Source: Promethearchaeota archaeon
GTDB taxonomy: Archaea > Asgardarchaeota > Lokiarchaeia > Sigynarchaeales > SOKP01
Assembly (NCBI GenBank): GCA_030605085.1
Contig: JAUWBH010000199.1
Span: 1 to 10,205, forward strand
Reading direction: 5' to 3'
DNA: 10,205 bases
Shown here: positions 1 to 5,922 of the stretch, in pieces
Layout of the letters: the number at the start of each line of letters is the position of its first letter
Numbering within the stretch: position 1 is the first letter of the stretch
The notes under the pieces: generated by a model
Told to the model about the DNA's origin: nothing
The model's database searches: none
The model's input: only the letters and a program-made list of their open reading frames with translations
Translations under genes and position numbers: made by a program

Positions 1-25
1 ATATTTATTACTTTGACATTTTTTT

Positions 26-48
26 AAAGAGCGATTATTATGTCAGAA
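26..48 (+). repeat. Start module, copy 1 (decayed TIR-unit start)
   Basis: This short segment matches the spacer-plus-start segments at 1049-1071 (19 of 23 bases by hand) and 2054-2076. It contains ATG TCA GAA at 40-48, encoding MSE like the second TIR gene, but the frame closes after eight codons at the TAA ending at 66. I read it as the leftover start of an earlier unit in the TIR array. The match is short, so common descent is likely but not proven. Confidence 0.5.
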
Positions 49-170
49 GAATTCTGTCAGATTTAAATATATAAAAAATTATTCAACATTAATAAAATAG
101 AATTTAATGGAAATCCATGAATCGAGATAAAAAGAATAAAAAGATTTACATGAAAAATCGTTTAATGCGT

Positions 171-182
171 TATATATATAAA
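171..182 (+). promoter_or_regulatory. TATA box of the TIR operon
   Basis: An alternating TATATATATAAA tract lies 53-64 bases before the ATG at 235. Transcription would start near position 200, about 25 bases downstream, leaving a leader of roughly 35 bases. The upstream in-frame TTG at 184 would lie before that start site, which argues against its use. Confidence 0.5.
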
Positions 183-234
183 GTTGGATAATTTCTTAGT
201 AAATATAATTAAAATATTAATAGAGAGAAAGAAA

Positions 235-1044
235 ATGACTAATATAATAACCTATACATCGAAATTTAATTTATCAATTAAAGAAGCTTACAATATCACG
301 CTTAAATGGCTTGAGGAAAATAAAGCAAAAATTAAAAAATCAGATCCTCCCACTTATATCGAAGCAGCTCACGGTAAGAGATTTGGGATAAACAGATATG
401 ATCCAAGATTCATAAAGGATATTTCAATTTCATTTGATAGATTTAGAGAAGAGGTCACACATGTTCGAATTAAAACAAGCCCAAATAAAGCAGCACCTGC
501 GAAACAAAAAAAAATACATGATAGATGGTGGGAAGGATTATTTTCATACTTATTTTACGAACTTAATAAAGCTGGAGCACAAAAAGCAGGGACAATAGAG
601 AGTTATACCTATACACCTTCAGAGAAAAAAGAGGAAAAAAAAGGTGAGGGAATTCTCGTATTTGTAAGTTATGCAACTAAAGATGCAGACCTATATAAGA
701 TTTCGGAACTTGCCCGTGCTCTTGAATCGTACAAGGAAATTGGCGAAGTTCTGTATTGGCAGGAAGACATGCACGATAGCATCATTGAATACATGAATGA
801 TAATCTCGGTAAATGTGATGTGGTATTATTATTTTGTTCACCCCATGCCTTAGAGTCCGTACCTGTTAAGAAAGAATGGATGGCGGCTGAAGCCATACAA
901 AAGCCAATAATCCCTGTTTTCCTTAAACCAGAACACATCCCTACCCTTTTAAGGGATAGATTAGGCTTTGAATTTGATACGTTTGATTTTCAGAAAAATG
1001 TTCAAAAAATTTATGAATTAATTTTAAAAAAAAAGGAGAATTAA
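235..1044 (+). CDS. TIR-domain protein with N-terminal alpha/beta domain
   Basis: The 269-residue protein ends in a complete TIR domain (about residues 139-269). It has the FVSYATKDADL first strand and P-loop region, the YWQED segment, and WMAAE in the third helix, where E219 matches the catalytic glutamate of NAD-cleaving TIR proteins. NADase or signalling activity is inferred from the family. Residues 1-120 form an unrecognised alpha/beta domain (strand, long helix, three strands, helix), joined to TIR by a charged Lys/Glu linker near 130-138. I chose ATG 235 over TTG 184 because it follows a purine-rich stretch and lies beyond the probable transcription start. The gene is 18 bases ahead of a second TIR gene whose TIR differs at only 15 of 131 positions, while the N-termini are unrelated. 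It is probably a cytosolic sensor-effector, and defence is the leading guess. Confidence 0.93.
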   Translation: MTNIITYTSKFNLSIKEAYNITLKWLEENKAKIKKSDPPTYIEAAHGKRFGINRYDPRFIKDISISFDRFREEVTHVRIKTSPNKAAPAKQKKIHDRWWEGLFSYLFYELNKAGAQKAGTIESYTYTPSEKKEEKKGEGILVFVSYATKDADLYKISELARALESYKEIGEVLYWQEDMHDSIIEYMNDNLGKCDVVLLFCSPHALESVPVKKEWMAAEAIQKPIIPVFLKPEHIPTLLRDRLGFEFDTFDFQKNVQKIYELILKKKEN

Positions 1045-1071
1045 TTATAAAGAGTGTTAATCATGTCAGAA
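649..1071 (+). repeat. TIR duplication, copy A
   Basis: This stretch aligns with 1654-2076 at a constant offset of 1005 bases and without gaps. It covers the TIR coding part, the stop codon, the spacer (including the shared AAAAAAAAAGGAGAATTAAT) and the first codons of the next unit. Identity is highest in the first half of TIR (about 690-850), including synonymous positions, which points to recent duplication or gene conversion. Confidence 0.9.
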
Positions 1072-2049
1072 AAATGGAGCAATAAGGATTGGCATGCGTT
1101 TGTAGCGGAGAATTTCACTTCATTTCACCAAAAAAGGATGAAAAAGCAGTTTCTATCCAAGGGAAAAATTATCTTAGGAGGTAATAAATTTTCAATAGGG
1201 GATTTTTCTTTAAATTATATTAATATTAGAGAGATTGGAATTTGGAGAGACTTATGGATTGTTATAAGATGCACGGATGGAAAAAATTATGTGCTTGTTT
1301 TATGGTGGTACACCCCCTTGAAAGGCAAAGTTAAGATTGCACTTAAAGAAGTTGTATCTATCATATCCGAGAAGATAAAGCAATTCGAGGGTGTTAAAAC
1401 CTCTGATGCAATAGAATTTATTAAAGAGCTTCCCAATTTATATCATGAGATTAGCTTCGATGATTTAAGTTCAAGGACAGGTTTGCAACGAACCGAGCTA
1501 ATGAATATCATGGAATCGTTAATATTAAAAGGCGATCTCAAGGCAAAAATTAGCGGGAACCTACTTAAACTCATGGAAACACCTATATCCATCGACTCAC
1601 CTATAGGTCATGAAGCAGACAAATTTACAGTTCAACAATCCGAAAAAAAGGAAGGTTTATTAATTTTTGTGAGTTATGCCACTAAAGACGCTGACCTATA
1701 TAAGATTTCGGAACTTGCCCATGCACTTGAATCGCACAAAGAAATTGGCGAAGTTCTGTATTGGCAGGAAGATATGCATGATAGCATCATTGAATACATG
1801 AATGATAATCTCGGCAAATGTGATGTAGTATTATTATTTTGTTTACCCCATGCCTTAGATTCTGTTCCTGTTAGGAAAGAATGGATGGCTGCAGAAGCCC
1901 TTAAAAAACCAATAATTCCTATTTTTATTAAACCAGAACATATCCCTCCATTATTAAGTGATAGATTAGGTTTTGAATTCGATACATTTGATTTTCAAAA
2001 AAACATTCAAGAGATTTATGAATTAATTTTAAAAAAAAAGGAGAATTAA
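1063..2049 (+). CDS. PH-like / winged-helix / TIR protein
   Basis: The 328-residue protein appears to have three parts. Residues about 18-108 look like a beta-rich domain closed by a long helix, as in bacterial PH-like folds; this is a reading from the strand pattern only. Residues about 112-170 look like a winged helix of the kind found in PCI and ESCRT-II proteins (ISFDDLSSRTGLQRTELMNI, then a helix and a short wing). Residues 198-328 are a full TIR domain with FVSYATKDADL, YWQED, and W274-x3-E278, the likely catalytic glutamate. ATG 1063 begins MSE, a start seen again in the neighbouring remnants. An in-frame GTG at 1054 would add three residues. The gene follows the first TIR gene by 18 bases and is almost certainly co-transcribed. 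Enzymatic activity and a role in defence or signalling are inferred from the family. Confidence 0.93.
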   Translation: MSEKWSNKDWHAFVAENFTSFHQKRMKKQFLSKGKIILGGNKFSIGDFSLNYINIREIGIWRDLWIVIRCTDGKNYVLVLWWYTPLKGKVKIALKEVVSIISEKIKQFEGVKTSDAIEFIKELPNLYHEISFDDLSSRTGLQRTELMNIMESLILKGDLKAKISGNLLKLMETPISIDSPIGHEADKFTVQQSEKKEGLLIFVSYATKDADLYKISELAHALESHKEIGEVLYWQEDMHDSIIEYMNDNLGKCDVVLLFCLPHALDSVPVRKEWMAAEALKKPIIPIFIKPEHIPPLLSDRLGFEFDTFDFQKNIQEIYELILKKKEN

Positions 2050-2076
2050 TCATAAAGTTTGTTAATCGTGTCAGAA
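1654..2076 (+). repeat. TIR duplication, copy B
   Basis: This is the partner of 649-1071. It ends in GTG TCA GAA (2068-2076), where copy A ends in ATG TCA GAA, so the boundary of the duplicated unit lies inside the coding start of a following gene that no longer exists. Confidence 0.9.
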
Positions 2077-2124
2077 GAAAAAGAAAAATAGGAAAGAAAA
2101 GAGTGGCTTGTAATTTTAGCCTAA
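2068..2124 (+). pseudogene. Decayed start of a third TIR-array gene
   Basis: A GTG at the position equivalent to ATG 1063 opens MSEEKEK and then meets TAG (2089-2091). Beyond this stop the same frame reads ERKEWLVILA and ends at TAA (2122-2124). The upstream spacer is nearly identical to the one before the intact gene. I interpret it as the 5' remnant of a lost unit. Similarity to the intact gene beyond MSE is not evident, so its N-terminal domain may have been a different one. Confidence 0.5.
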
Positions 2125-2545
2125 ATTTAAGTGATCTTAAATTATCTACATAATTTTATAGATTTGGAAACAAATTATCATGTATTTGAATTTTACCTAA
2201 TTCTACAAGAAGCATTTTTATTTGAGCGATTAATAGAACAGCAATTTTACAATCTTGTATAATTTCTCAACTACAAAAAATTTCAATTCGACCTTCATAT
2301 TTCTCCCAATTTTTAAAAAATTAGATTAGTGCTTTCAAATTTGTTTCTAAATTTTCAATTTTAACTCTAAATCAATTGTTCTTTGACATTTTAACATTAT
2401 TACTTTTCAAACAATTAAATTTAAAAACCAAACTGGGACTTTTATATATCTTAGTTAACGAAAAAATTTTCTTTAAATATACCTGATAAACATGTTCTTA
2501 AATGTGAAAATTTTGGTAGTTGAGAAAAATTGATAACGATTTTAA
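2125..2545. other. Gene-free AT-rich stretch
   Basis: No intact gene is seen on either strand. The minus strand from about 2371 down to 2156 has a coding-looking frame broken by two stops. Its longest clean part, about 36 codons, contains IAQIKMLLVELGKIQIHDN. It could be a decayed gene or chance. A TTTATATATC element near 2441-2450 could serve as a TATA box for the gene at 2642. Confidence 0.4.
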
Positions 2546-2641
2546 AAGATAAAAGGAATTTATACAGAAGTTTACGTAGAAAAATCAGATCTATCGGATC
2601 TTGCCAACGAAAAACAGGAATTAATCAATTCTATTTTCCAA

Positions 2642-2944
2642 ATGAAGGAATACGGCAAGCATTTAGGTTTATCTGGAAACGAGTTTAAATTTAATGTGTA
2701 CGAATTCAAACGATACGATGTAACAGATTACATTGATGACGAGGAGCTTTGTGAGAATTATTTATCTTATTGTGCTCATTTTGAGCTGGCTCCGGCTCCC
2801 GCGATTCTTATAAACATACATTTTCACAATCAATATTGTAAAACTATTAAAATAATAGGGTCTGAGATTATTCCCCATTCTGAAGATTTGTTTAAATACA
2901 TTACCGAAAAAATAATTTTATCAGTAGGCTTATTTTATAATTAA
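2642..2944 (+). CDS. Hypothetical protein, possibly 5'-truncated
   Basis: This is an acidic, unrecognised protein of 100 residues from the first ATG, with no membrane segment or clear motif. The frame stays open upstream for 32 more codons, back to a TAA at 2543-2545. That extension reads like protein (YTEVYVEKSDLSDLANEKQE) but offers no ATG, GTG or TTG. Either translation begins at 2642 and the upstream codons are accidental, or this is the 3' end of a longer gene that lost its beginning. It follows the remains of the TIR array and ends close to a T/A-tract terminator shared with a convergent gene. Confidence 0.5.
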   Translation: MKEYGKHLGLSGNEFKFNVYEFKRYDVTDYIDDEELCENYLSYCAHFELAPAPAILINIHFHNQYCKTIKIIGSEIIPHSEDLFKYITEKIILSVGLFYN

Positions 2945-2953
2945 TAGTCTCTC

Positions 2954-2965
2954 ATGTAATTACAT
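2954..2965. repeat. 12-bp perfect palindrome
   Basis: ATGTAATTACAT lies nine bases past the stop of the 2642 gene, in the convergent gap. It could be a protein-binding site or a weak hairpin. In such AT-rich sequence it may also be chance. Confidence 0.3.
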
Positions 2966-2998
2966 TAGAAAATGTTAAAAACAAAAGGAGAGTAATAA

Positions 2999-3012
2999 TT
3001 TTTTAAAAAAAA
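2999..3012. terminator. Bidirectional T/A-tract terminator
   Basis: Six T followed by eight A separate two convergent genes. On the plus strand this gives a T-run after the 2642 gene, and on the minus strand a T-run of eight directly after the 3014-3283 gene. Oligo-T stretches are the usual archaeal termination signal. Confidence 0.45.
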
Positions 3013-3013
3013 T

Positions 3014-3283
3014 TTAATTTTGTTCGACGAGATACTCGTTAAGAACGATGTTAAGGTCGAGTTCAGAATTTTTCATTCTTTTCACGAGTTGTCTTAAACC
3101 AGAATCGTTCATCAACAACTCTATTACATTTTTGTAAAGTCCAGTCAGGTTTTCCGTACCCGACTCGTAATAAAAGTCGTCTTCTGCGAGATTTATGTTT
3201 AAAATCTCGTACAATCCTTTTATGGAATTTTTTATGTTTTCAAAACTCCTAAAGGCTTTCTCTTCTGCTTTTGTTTCGAACAT
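3014..3283 (-). CDS. Small acidic hypothetical protein
   Basis: This is an unrecognised protein of 89 residues, almost entirely helical in character and rich in Glu, Leu and Asn, with no cysteine pairs, signal peptide or membrane segment. Its C-terminal half (LLMNDSGLRQLVKRMKNSEL, then a short acidic helix) suggests a small helical bundle. It is the only sizeable frame in this stretch. It has a TATA-like element about 60 bases upstream and a T-run right after its stop, which together support a real gene. No function is proposed. Confidence 0.6.
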   Translation of the reverse strand: MFETKAEEKAFRSFENIKNSIKGLYEILNINLAEDDFYYESGTENLTGLYKNVIELLMNDSGLRQLVKRMKNSELDLNIVLNEYLVEQN

Positions 3284-3340
3284 TTTTTTTAATCACTTTT
3301 TTTTTTAATTCTCTTCTGATAGAAAAGAATTAACGATCCT

Positions 3341-3348
3341 ATATAAAT
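3341..3348. promoter_or_regulatory. Shared TATA element between divergent genes
   Basis: ATATAAAT, preceded by CT, reads as a good TATA box on both strands (CTATATAAAT forward, ATTTATATAG reverse). It lies 45-52 bases before the plus-strand ATG at 3393 and about 60 bases before the minus-strand start at 3283. Each direction would have a leader of roughly 20-35 bases. Whether it works in one direction or both cannot be told from sequence. Confidence 0.45.
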
Positions 3349-3392
3349 GTTGATCATTTTCATAAATTTCGTGTTGGTGAAACAATAAATGA

Positions 3393-3587
3393 ATGACTAT
3401 CTATCTAATTCCCATGTCCATTCTCGATAAAGTAAATGTTAAGATTCAAAGATTTATGGAAAAAGAATTTTCTCGATTGTTAAAAATAACGAAAATGATA
3501 TCGAAATATGATCATTTATTAGATTCTCGATCATCGAATGAGCGAGGTATGATGCATTTTCATCCTCATTTAGGGGAAATTTATTGA
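3393..3587 (+). CDS. Small hypothetical protein (64 aa)
   Basis: This is a basic, unrecognised protein. A helical N-terminal part (ILDKVNVKIQRFMEKEF) is followed by a His-containing tail (MMHFHPHLGEIY). The main support is the TATA-like element 45-52 bases upstream and the absence of a competing frame. An alternative ATG at 3408 would remove the first seven, uncertain residues (the eighth residue is Met8 of the longer form). It may be a small real gene or a chance frame. Confidence 0.35.
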   Translation: MTIYLIPMSILDKVNVKIQRFMEKEFSRLLKITKMISKYDHLLDSRSSNERGMMHFHPHLGEIY

Positions 3588-3736
3588 AAAGGGGTAGGAT
3601 TCACTTTATCTACAAATTTCAATTTTTTATTATTGAAAAGGAAAATTTTATCGTAAAAAATTTTGACATTCGTACTTTTAAAAATTACGCGAAATGAGTC
3701 TTCATTTTTGTTGGGAAATGAGTCTTTCAATATTAA
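3588..3736. other. Intergenic stretch with a short direct repeat
   Basis: No gene is seen. GAAATGAGTCTT occurs at 3691-3702 and 3715-3726, 24 bases apart. Lying between the ends of two convergent genes, it has no obvious regulatory target. Confidence 0.35.
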
Positions 3737-3759
3737 AATTATATAAGGGTTATATAATT
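3737..3759. terminator. Hairpin directly after the endonuclease gene
   Basis: AATTATATAA and TTATATAATT form a perfect 10-bp stem around GGG. The hairpin starts four bases past the minus-strand stop codon. On the plus strand it is followed by ATTTTTATAT. It could act as a terminator or 3'-end structure for either gene. Being all A/T, the stem would be weak. Confidence 0.4.
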
Positions 3760-3763
3760 ATTT

Positions 3764-4666
3764 TTATATATTATACAAGAACTTAATTGCTTTAACTAAG
3801 ATATAGGTATTTTCTTTAAAATATCCTAAAGCTTGATTACACATATTACATAAAAATCCTCTTATTCTATCAGTTTTATGATCGTGGTCAACATGGGTAT
3901 GGAATTGATTTTCAAAAACCGACCCACAAATAGCACAACGATTTTTTTGTTTTTTTAATAATTCATTATATTCTTCCATAGACATTCCATATTTTTTGAG
4001 AATATAATGTTCTCTGTGCCATTTGTTTTTACATTTTTTACATATGTAATCAAAACCACTTGAAGTTGTTTTATTTCTACAAAAGTATTTAGGTGTGTAT
4101 GGGTAAATTTCCTTACATACATGACATTGCTTCTTATAACCGTCTTTATCTTTAAATACTTTAGAATAATTATGAATTTTCTTAGTTTTTTTCTTTTTTC
4201 TTTTAATAGGTTTTTCTGTTTTAATATTTTTTTCGTTCTTATTTTTTAATAAGAACTTGATTGCATTAACTAGAATATACGGATTCTCTTTAACTTTTCC
4301 TAAACCACTATTACAATAAAGACACAAAAAGCCTCTTACTCTTCCAGTTTTATGATCATGATCTGTGTGAGTATTATTACTTTTCAAATCAGAACTACAG
4401 ATAAGACAACGATATTTTTGCTTTTTTAATAATTCATTATATTCTTCCATAGACATTCCATAACTTTTTAGCTTATGATGTTTTCTATCCCATTTGTTTT
4501 TATATTTTTTGCATGTATAATCAAGACCAGAAGGAAAAGATTTATTTCTATAAAAATATTTAGGTGTGTACGGGTAAATTTCCTTACATATATAACATTG
4601 TTTCTTATAGCCATCTTTATCTTTAAATACTTTGAGATATTTCCGTTTCCCTTCATGAGACATCAT
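3764..4666 (-). CDS. Double zinc-ribbon / endonuclease VII-type HNH protein
   Basis: The 300-residue protein consists of two copies of one module 157 residues apart. Each module has a zinc ribbon followed by an HNH domain of the recombination endonuclease VII family, which contains resolvases and nicking enzymes common in phages. Ribbon 1 has C24, C27 and C52, but Tyr55 replaces the fourth cysteine. Ribbon 2 is complete (C181, C184, C209, C212). Both HNH domains keep their metal and catalytic residues: C87/C90, DHDH at 102-105 and C115/C118; then C244/C247, DHDH at 260-263 and C273/C276. A Lys-rich linker (about 150-166) joins the copies. Most family members have one module, so the fusion resembles a built-in dimer. 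ATG 4666 lies 25 bases from a TATA element, fitting a leaderless transcript; ATG 4663 is possible. A viral or mobile origin is plausible but unproven. Confidence 0.92.
   Translation of the reverse strand: MMSHEGKRKYLKVFKDKDGYKKQCYICKEIYPYTPKYFYRNKSFPSGLDYTCKKYKNKWDRKHHKLKSYGMSMEEYNELLKKQKYRCLICSSDLKSNNTHTDHDHKTGRVRGFLCLYCNSGLGKVKENPYILVNAIKFLLKNKNEKNIKTEKPIKRKKKKTKKIHNYSKVFKDKDGYKKQCHVCKEIYPYTPKYFCRNKTTSSGFDYICKKCKNKWHREHYILKKYGMSMEEYNELLKKQKNRCAICGSVFENQFHTHVDHDHKTDRIRGFLCNMCNQALGYFKENTYILVKAIKFLYNI
3779..4633 (-). repeat. Internal duplication in the endonuclease gene
   Basis: Two copies about 384 bases long (4250-4633 and 3779-4162) lie 471 bases apart in the same frame. They are similar at DNA level and include a perfect 41-base match (3951-3991 and 4422-4462), so the duplication is fairly recent or under homogenisation. 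Confidence 0.85.
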
Positions 4667-4686
4667 GTAATTTCTTCTAATTAGAG

Positions 4687-4695
4687 ATATTTAAA
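4687..4695 (-). promoter_or_regulatory. TATA box of the endonuclease gene
   Basis: On the minus strand TTTAAATAT is centred 25 bases before the start codon at 4666. This is the archaeal TATA-to-start distance, so transcription and translation would begin at about the same base. Confidence 0.5.
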
Positions 4696-4767
4696 GAAAA
4701 AGTTTTTCTTTGAAGAAAATTTTATTTCTGTAAAGATCTAATTTTAAGGATAAAAAGAGCTAAACGA

Positions 4768-4872
4768 TTAATTCCGTCCGATAAGCCAATTTTTTAATAA
4801 AAAGTTAACTCTTATTATTTTCCTCGTTAAACCTTTTCTATTTTTAATCTCTTCCTTATAAACTGCTCTCAT
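4768..4872 (-). CDS. 34-codon ORF at the end of the minus-strand cluster
   Basis: It begins with ATG three bases after the stop of the upstream small zinc-finger-like gene and in the same frame, and encodes a very basic peptide (MRAVYKEEIKNRKGLTRK then IIRVNFLLKNW). It may be a small gene, or a C-terminal part of the upstream protein cut off by a TAA. No motif is recognised. The tight join and the basic composition are the only support. Confidence 0.3.
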   Translation of the reverse strand: MRAVYKEEIKNRKGLTRKIIRVNFLLKNWLIGRN

Positions 4873-4875
4873 TTT

Positions 4876-5154
4876 TTACAAATAATATGCTTTTTTATTA
4901 TTTAATCTATAAGTATAATCAAACTTTCCCGCTATTTCATTAAATAAATCTGCTGTTCCCTTTAAAAACGCACAAATGAAATGAAAAGAGATATAATGCT
5001 CTTGATCGTTGTTCCATAAGATAAATTGTAAAGGATCTTCAATTACTCTATTGCATAACTTACATATTAATTGTTTACTTGTATTGTAATCTTTTGAGTA
5101 ATTTCTTTCACGAAGATTTTTGAAAATTGTCTTACATATGAAATTTATTAGCAT
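4876..5154 (-). CDS. Small C2HC zinc-finger-like protein
   Basis: The 92-residue protein carries CKLC (C31, C34) and, 23 residues further, HFIC (H58, C61). This spacing fits one zinc site of the C2HC treble-clef or ribbon type. A basic N-terminal stretch (residues 8-28) precedes it. The C-terminal part (FNEIAGKFDYTYRLNN) looks like a helix then a strand. The family is not recognised. The gene lies 45 bases after the SSCSG-motif gene on the same strand, so it is probably co-transcribed with it. Nucleic-acid or protein binding would be usual for such fingers, but the sequence does not decide. Confidence 0.65.
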   Translation of the reverse strand: MLINFICKTIFKNLRERNYSKDYNTSKQLICKLCNRVIEDPLQFILWNNDQEHYISFHFICAFLKGTADLFNEIAGKFDYTYRLNNKKAYYL

Positions 5155-5199
5155 TATGAGATATTAAACTAAAATAACGGAAAATACATAACGGTCAGT

Positions 5200-5904
5200 T
5201 TAATTTCCAGTTTTTTCGCTTAAAAATTGAATTAACTTCTCAAAACTCTTTTTAATATAAGAATCTTTTCTTTTTCCTGACAATTTGCCTACTATTACAA
5301 ATTTTGTTTTTAATACACGAAATCCCGCTCTGTTTAAACAGTCTATTAGAAATGTCTCATTATATATATGTTTTGTTTTAAATGAAATATAAGGATAAAT
5401 ATCTTCGCCTCCTATATGATTTTGGTTCATACCAGAACACGATGATGTCGTGTTAAACCCCATATCGTTAATAATTCTTAAATAATTAAGAATTCCAACA
5501 TCTACTTCTACTGTTCCTGAATAATCAATATATATAACATCTGTATTGCTAAATGGATGGTTTCTAAATAAATCATTGAGATCATTAAAAATTTCTTCTT
5601 TCATGCTTTCCTTAATATTAAAAGTGCCTATTTCTTCTAAAATATTAAATGCGATTCTTTTTAATACCATCTTAAAATATTTATAGCTAATCTTCCCTTT
5701 GACACTACTTAACACTTTCAGAATAAAAGAGATTTCATTTATAGAAAATGCAATTTTAGATACTTGGTTGTTTCTTAATTTATTAATTATTTCATCAATA
5801 GTATGACTTGTCGAATTTTGAGAACGCTTATCAGCAAAAGATAAAAATTTAATTAAAAAATGTTTATAAACGTGAGATAATTCGAGCCAAATAATTGCAT
5901 TCAT
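5200..5904 (-). CDS. Protein with C-terminal TYW3-like SSCSG domain
   Basis: The 234-residue protein has a helical, unrecognised N-terminal half (residues 1-120). The C-terminal alpha/beta domain (about 123-232) contains SGTVEVDVGILNYLRIINDM followed by GFNTTSSCSG, with C156 central. The order of an SGTV-D-like strand, a helix and TTSSC(S/A)G closely resembles the methyltransferase TYW3/Taw3 of wybutosine tRNA modification. However, the arginine that follows SSC(S/A)G in TYW3 is Met here, and the rest of the domain does not match the family that I can tell. It could be a divergent TYW3 relative or an unrelated domain sharing the motif. It lies 18 bases after the DUF998-type gene and 45 before a zinc-finger-like gene, within a probable operon. 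The function is unassigned. Confidence 0.8.
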   Translation of the reverse strand: MNAIIWLELSHVYKHFLIKFLSFADKRSQNSTSHTIDEIINKLRNNQVSKIAFSINEISFILKVLSSVKGKISYKYFKMVLKRIAFNILEEIGTFNIKESMKEEIFNDLNDLFRNHPFSNTDVIYIDYSGTVEVDVGILNYLRIINDMGFNTTSSCSGMNQNHIGGEDIYPYISFKTKHIYNETFLIDCLNRAGFRVLKTKFVIVGKLSGKRKDSYIKKSFEKLIQFLSEKTGN

Positions 5905-5922
5905 AATTATACTTATTAAATC

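Noticed and set aside
184..234. TTG at 184 as start of the first TIR gene
   Set aside because: It abuts the TATA box and would precede the transcription start. The extension is AT-driven sequence with no domain match.
669..938. Minus-strand frame inside the first TIR gene
   Set aside because: It lies wholly opposite a well-supported TIR coding region, and the translation is serine-rich with no protein-like motif.
11..2392. CTTTGACATTTT shared by 11-22 and about 2381-2392 as a repeat boundary of the TIR array
   Set aside because: Only twelve low-complexity bases match, and flanking sequence is unrelated, so chance is the simpler explanation.
4468..4684. Two short frames overlapping the endonuclease gene on either strand
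   Set aside because: Both overlap the N-terminal repeat of the HNH protein, which has intact motifs in its own frame. Neither has a promoter or motif.
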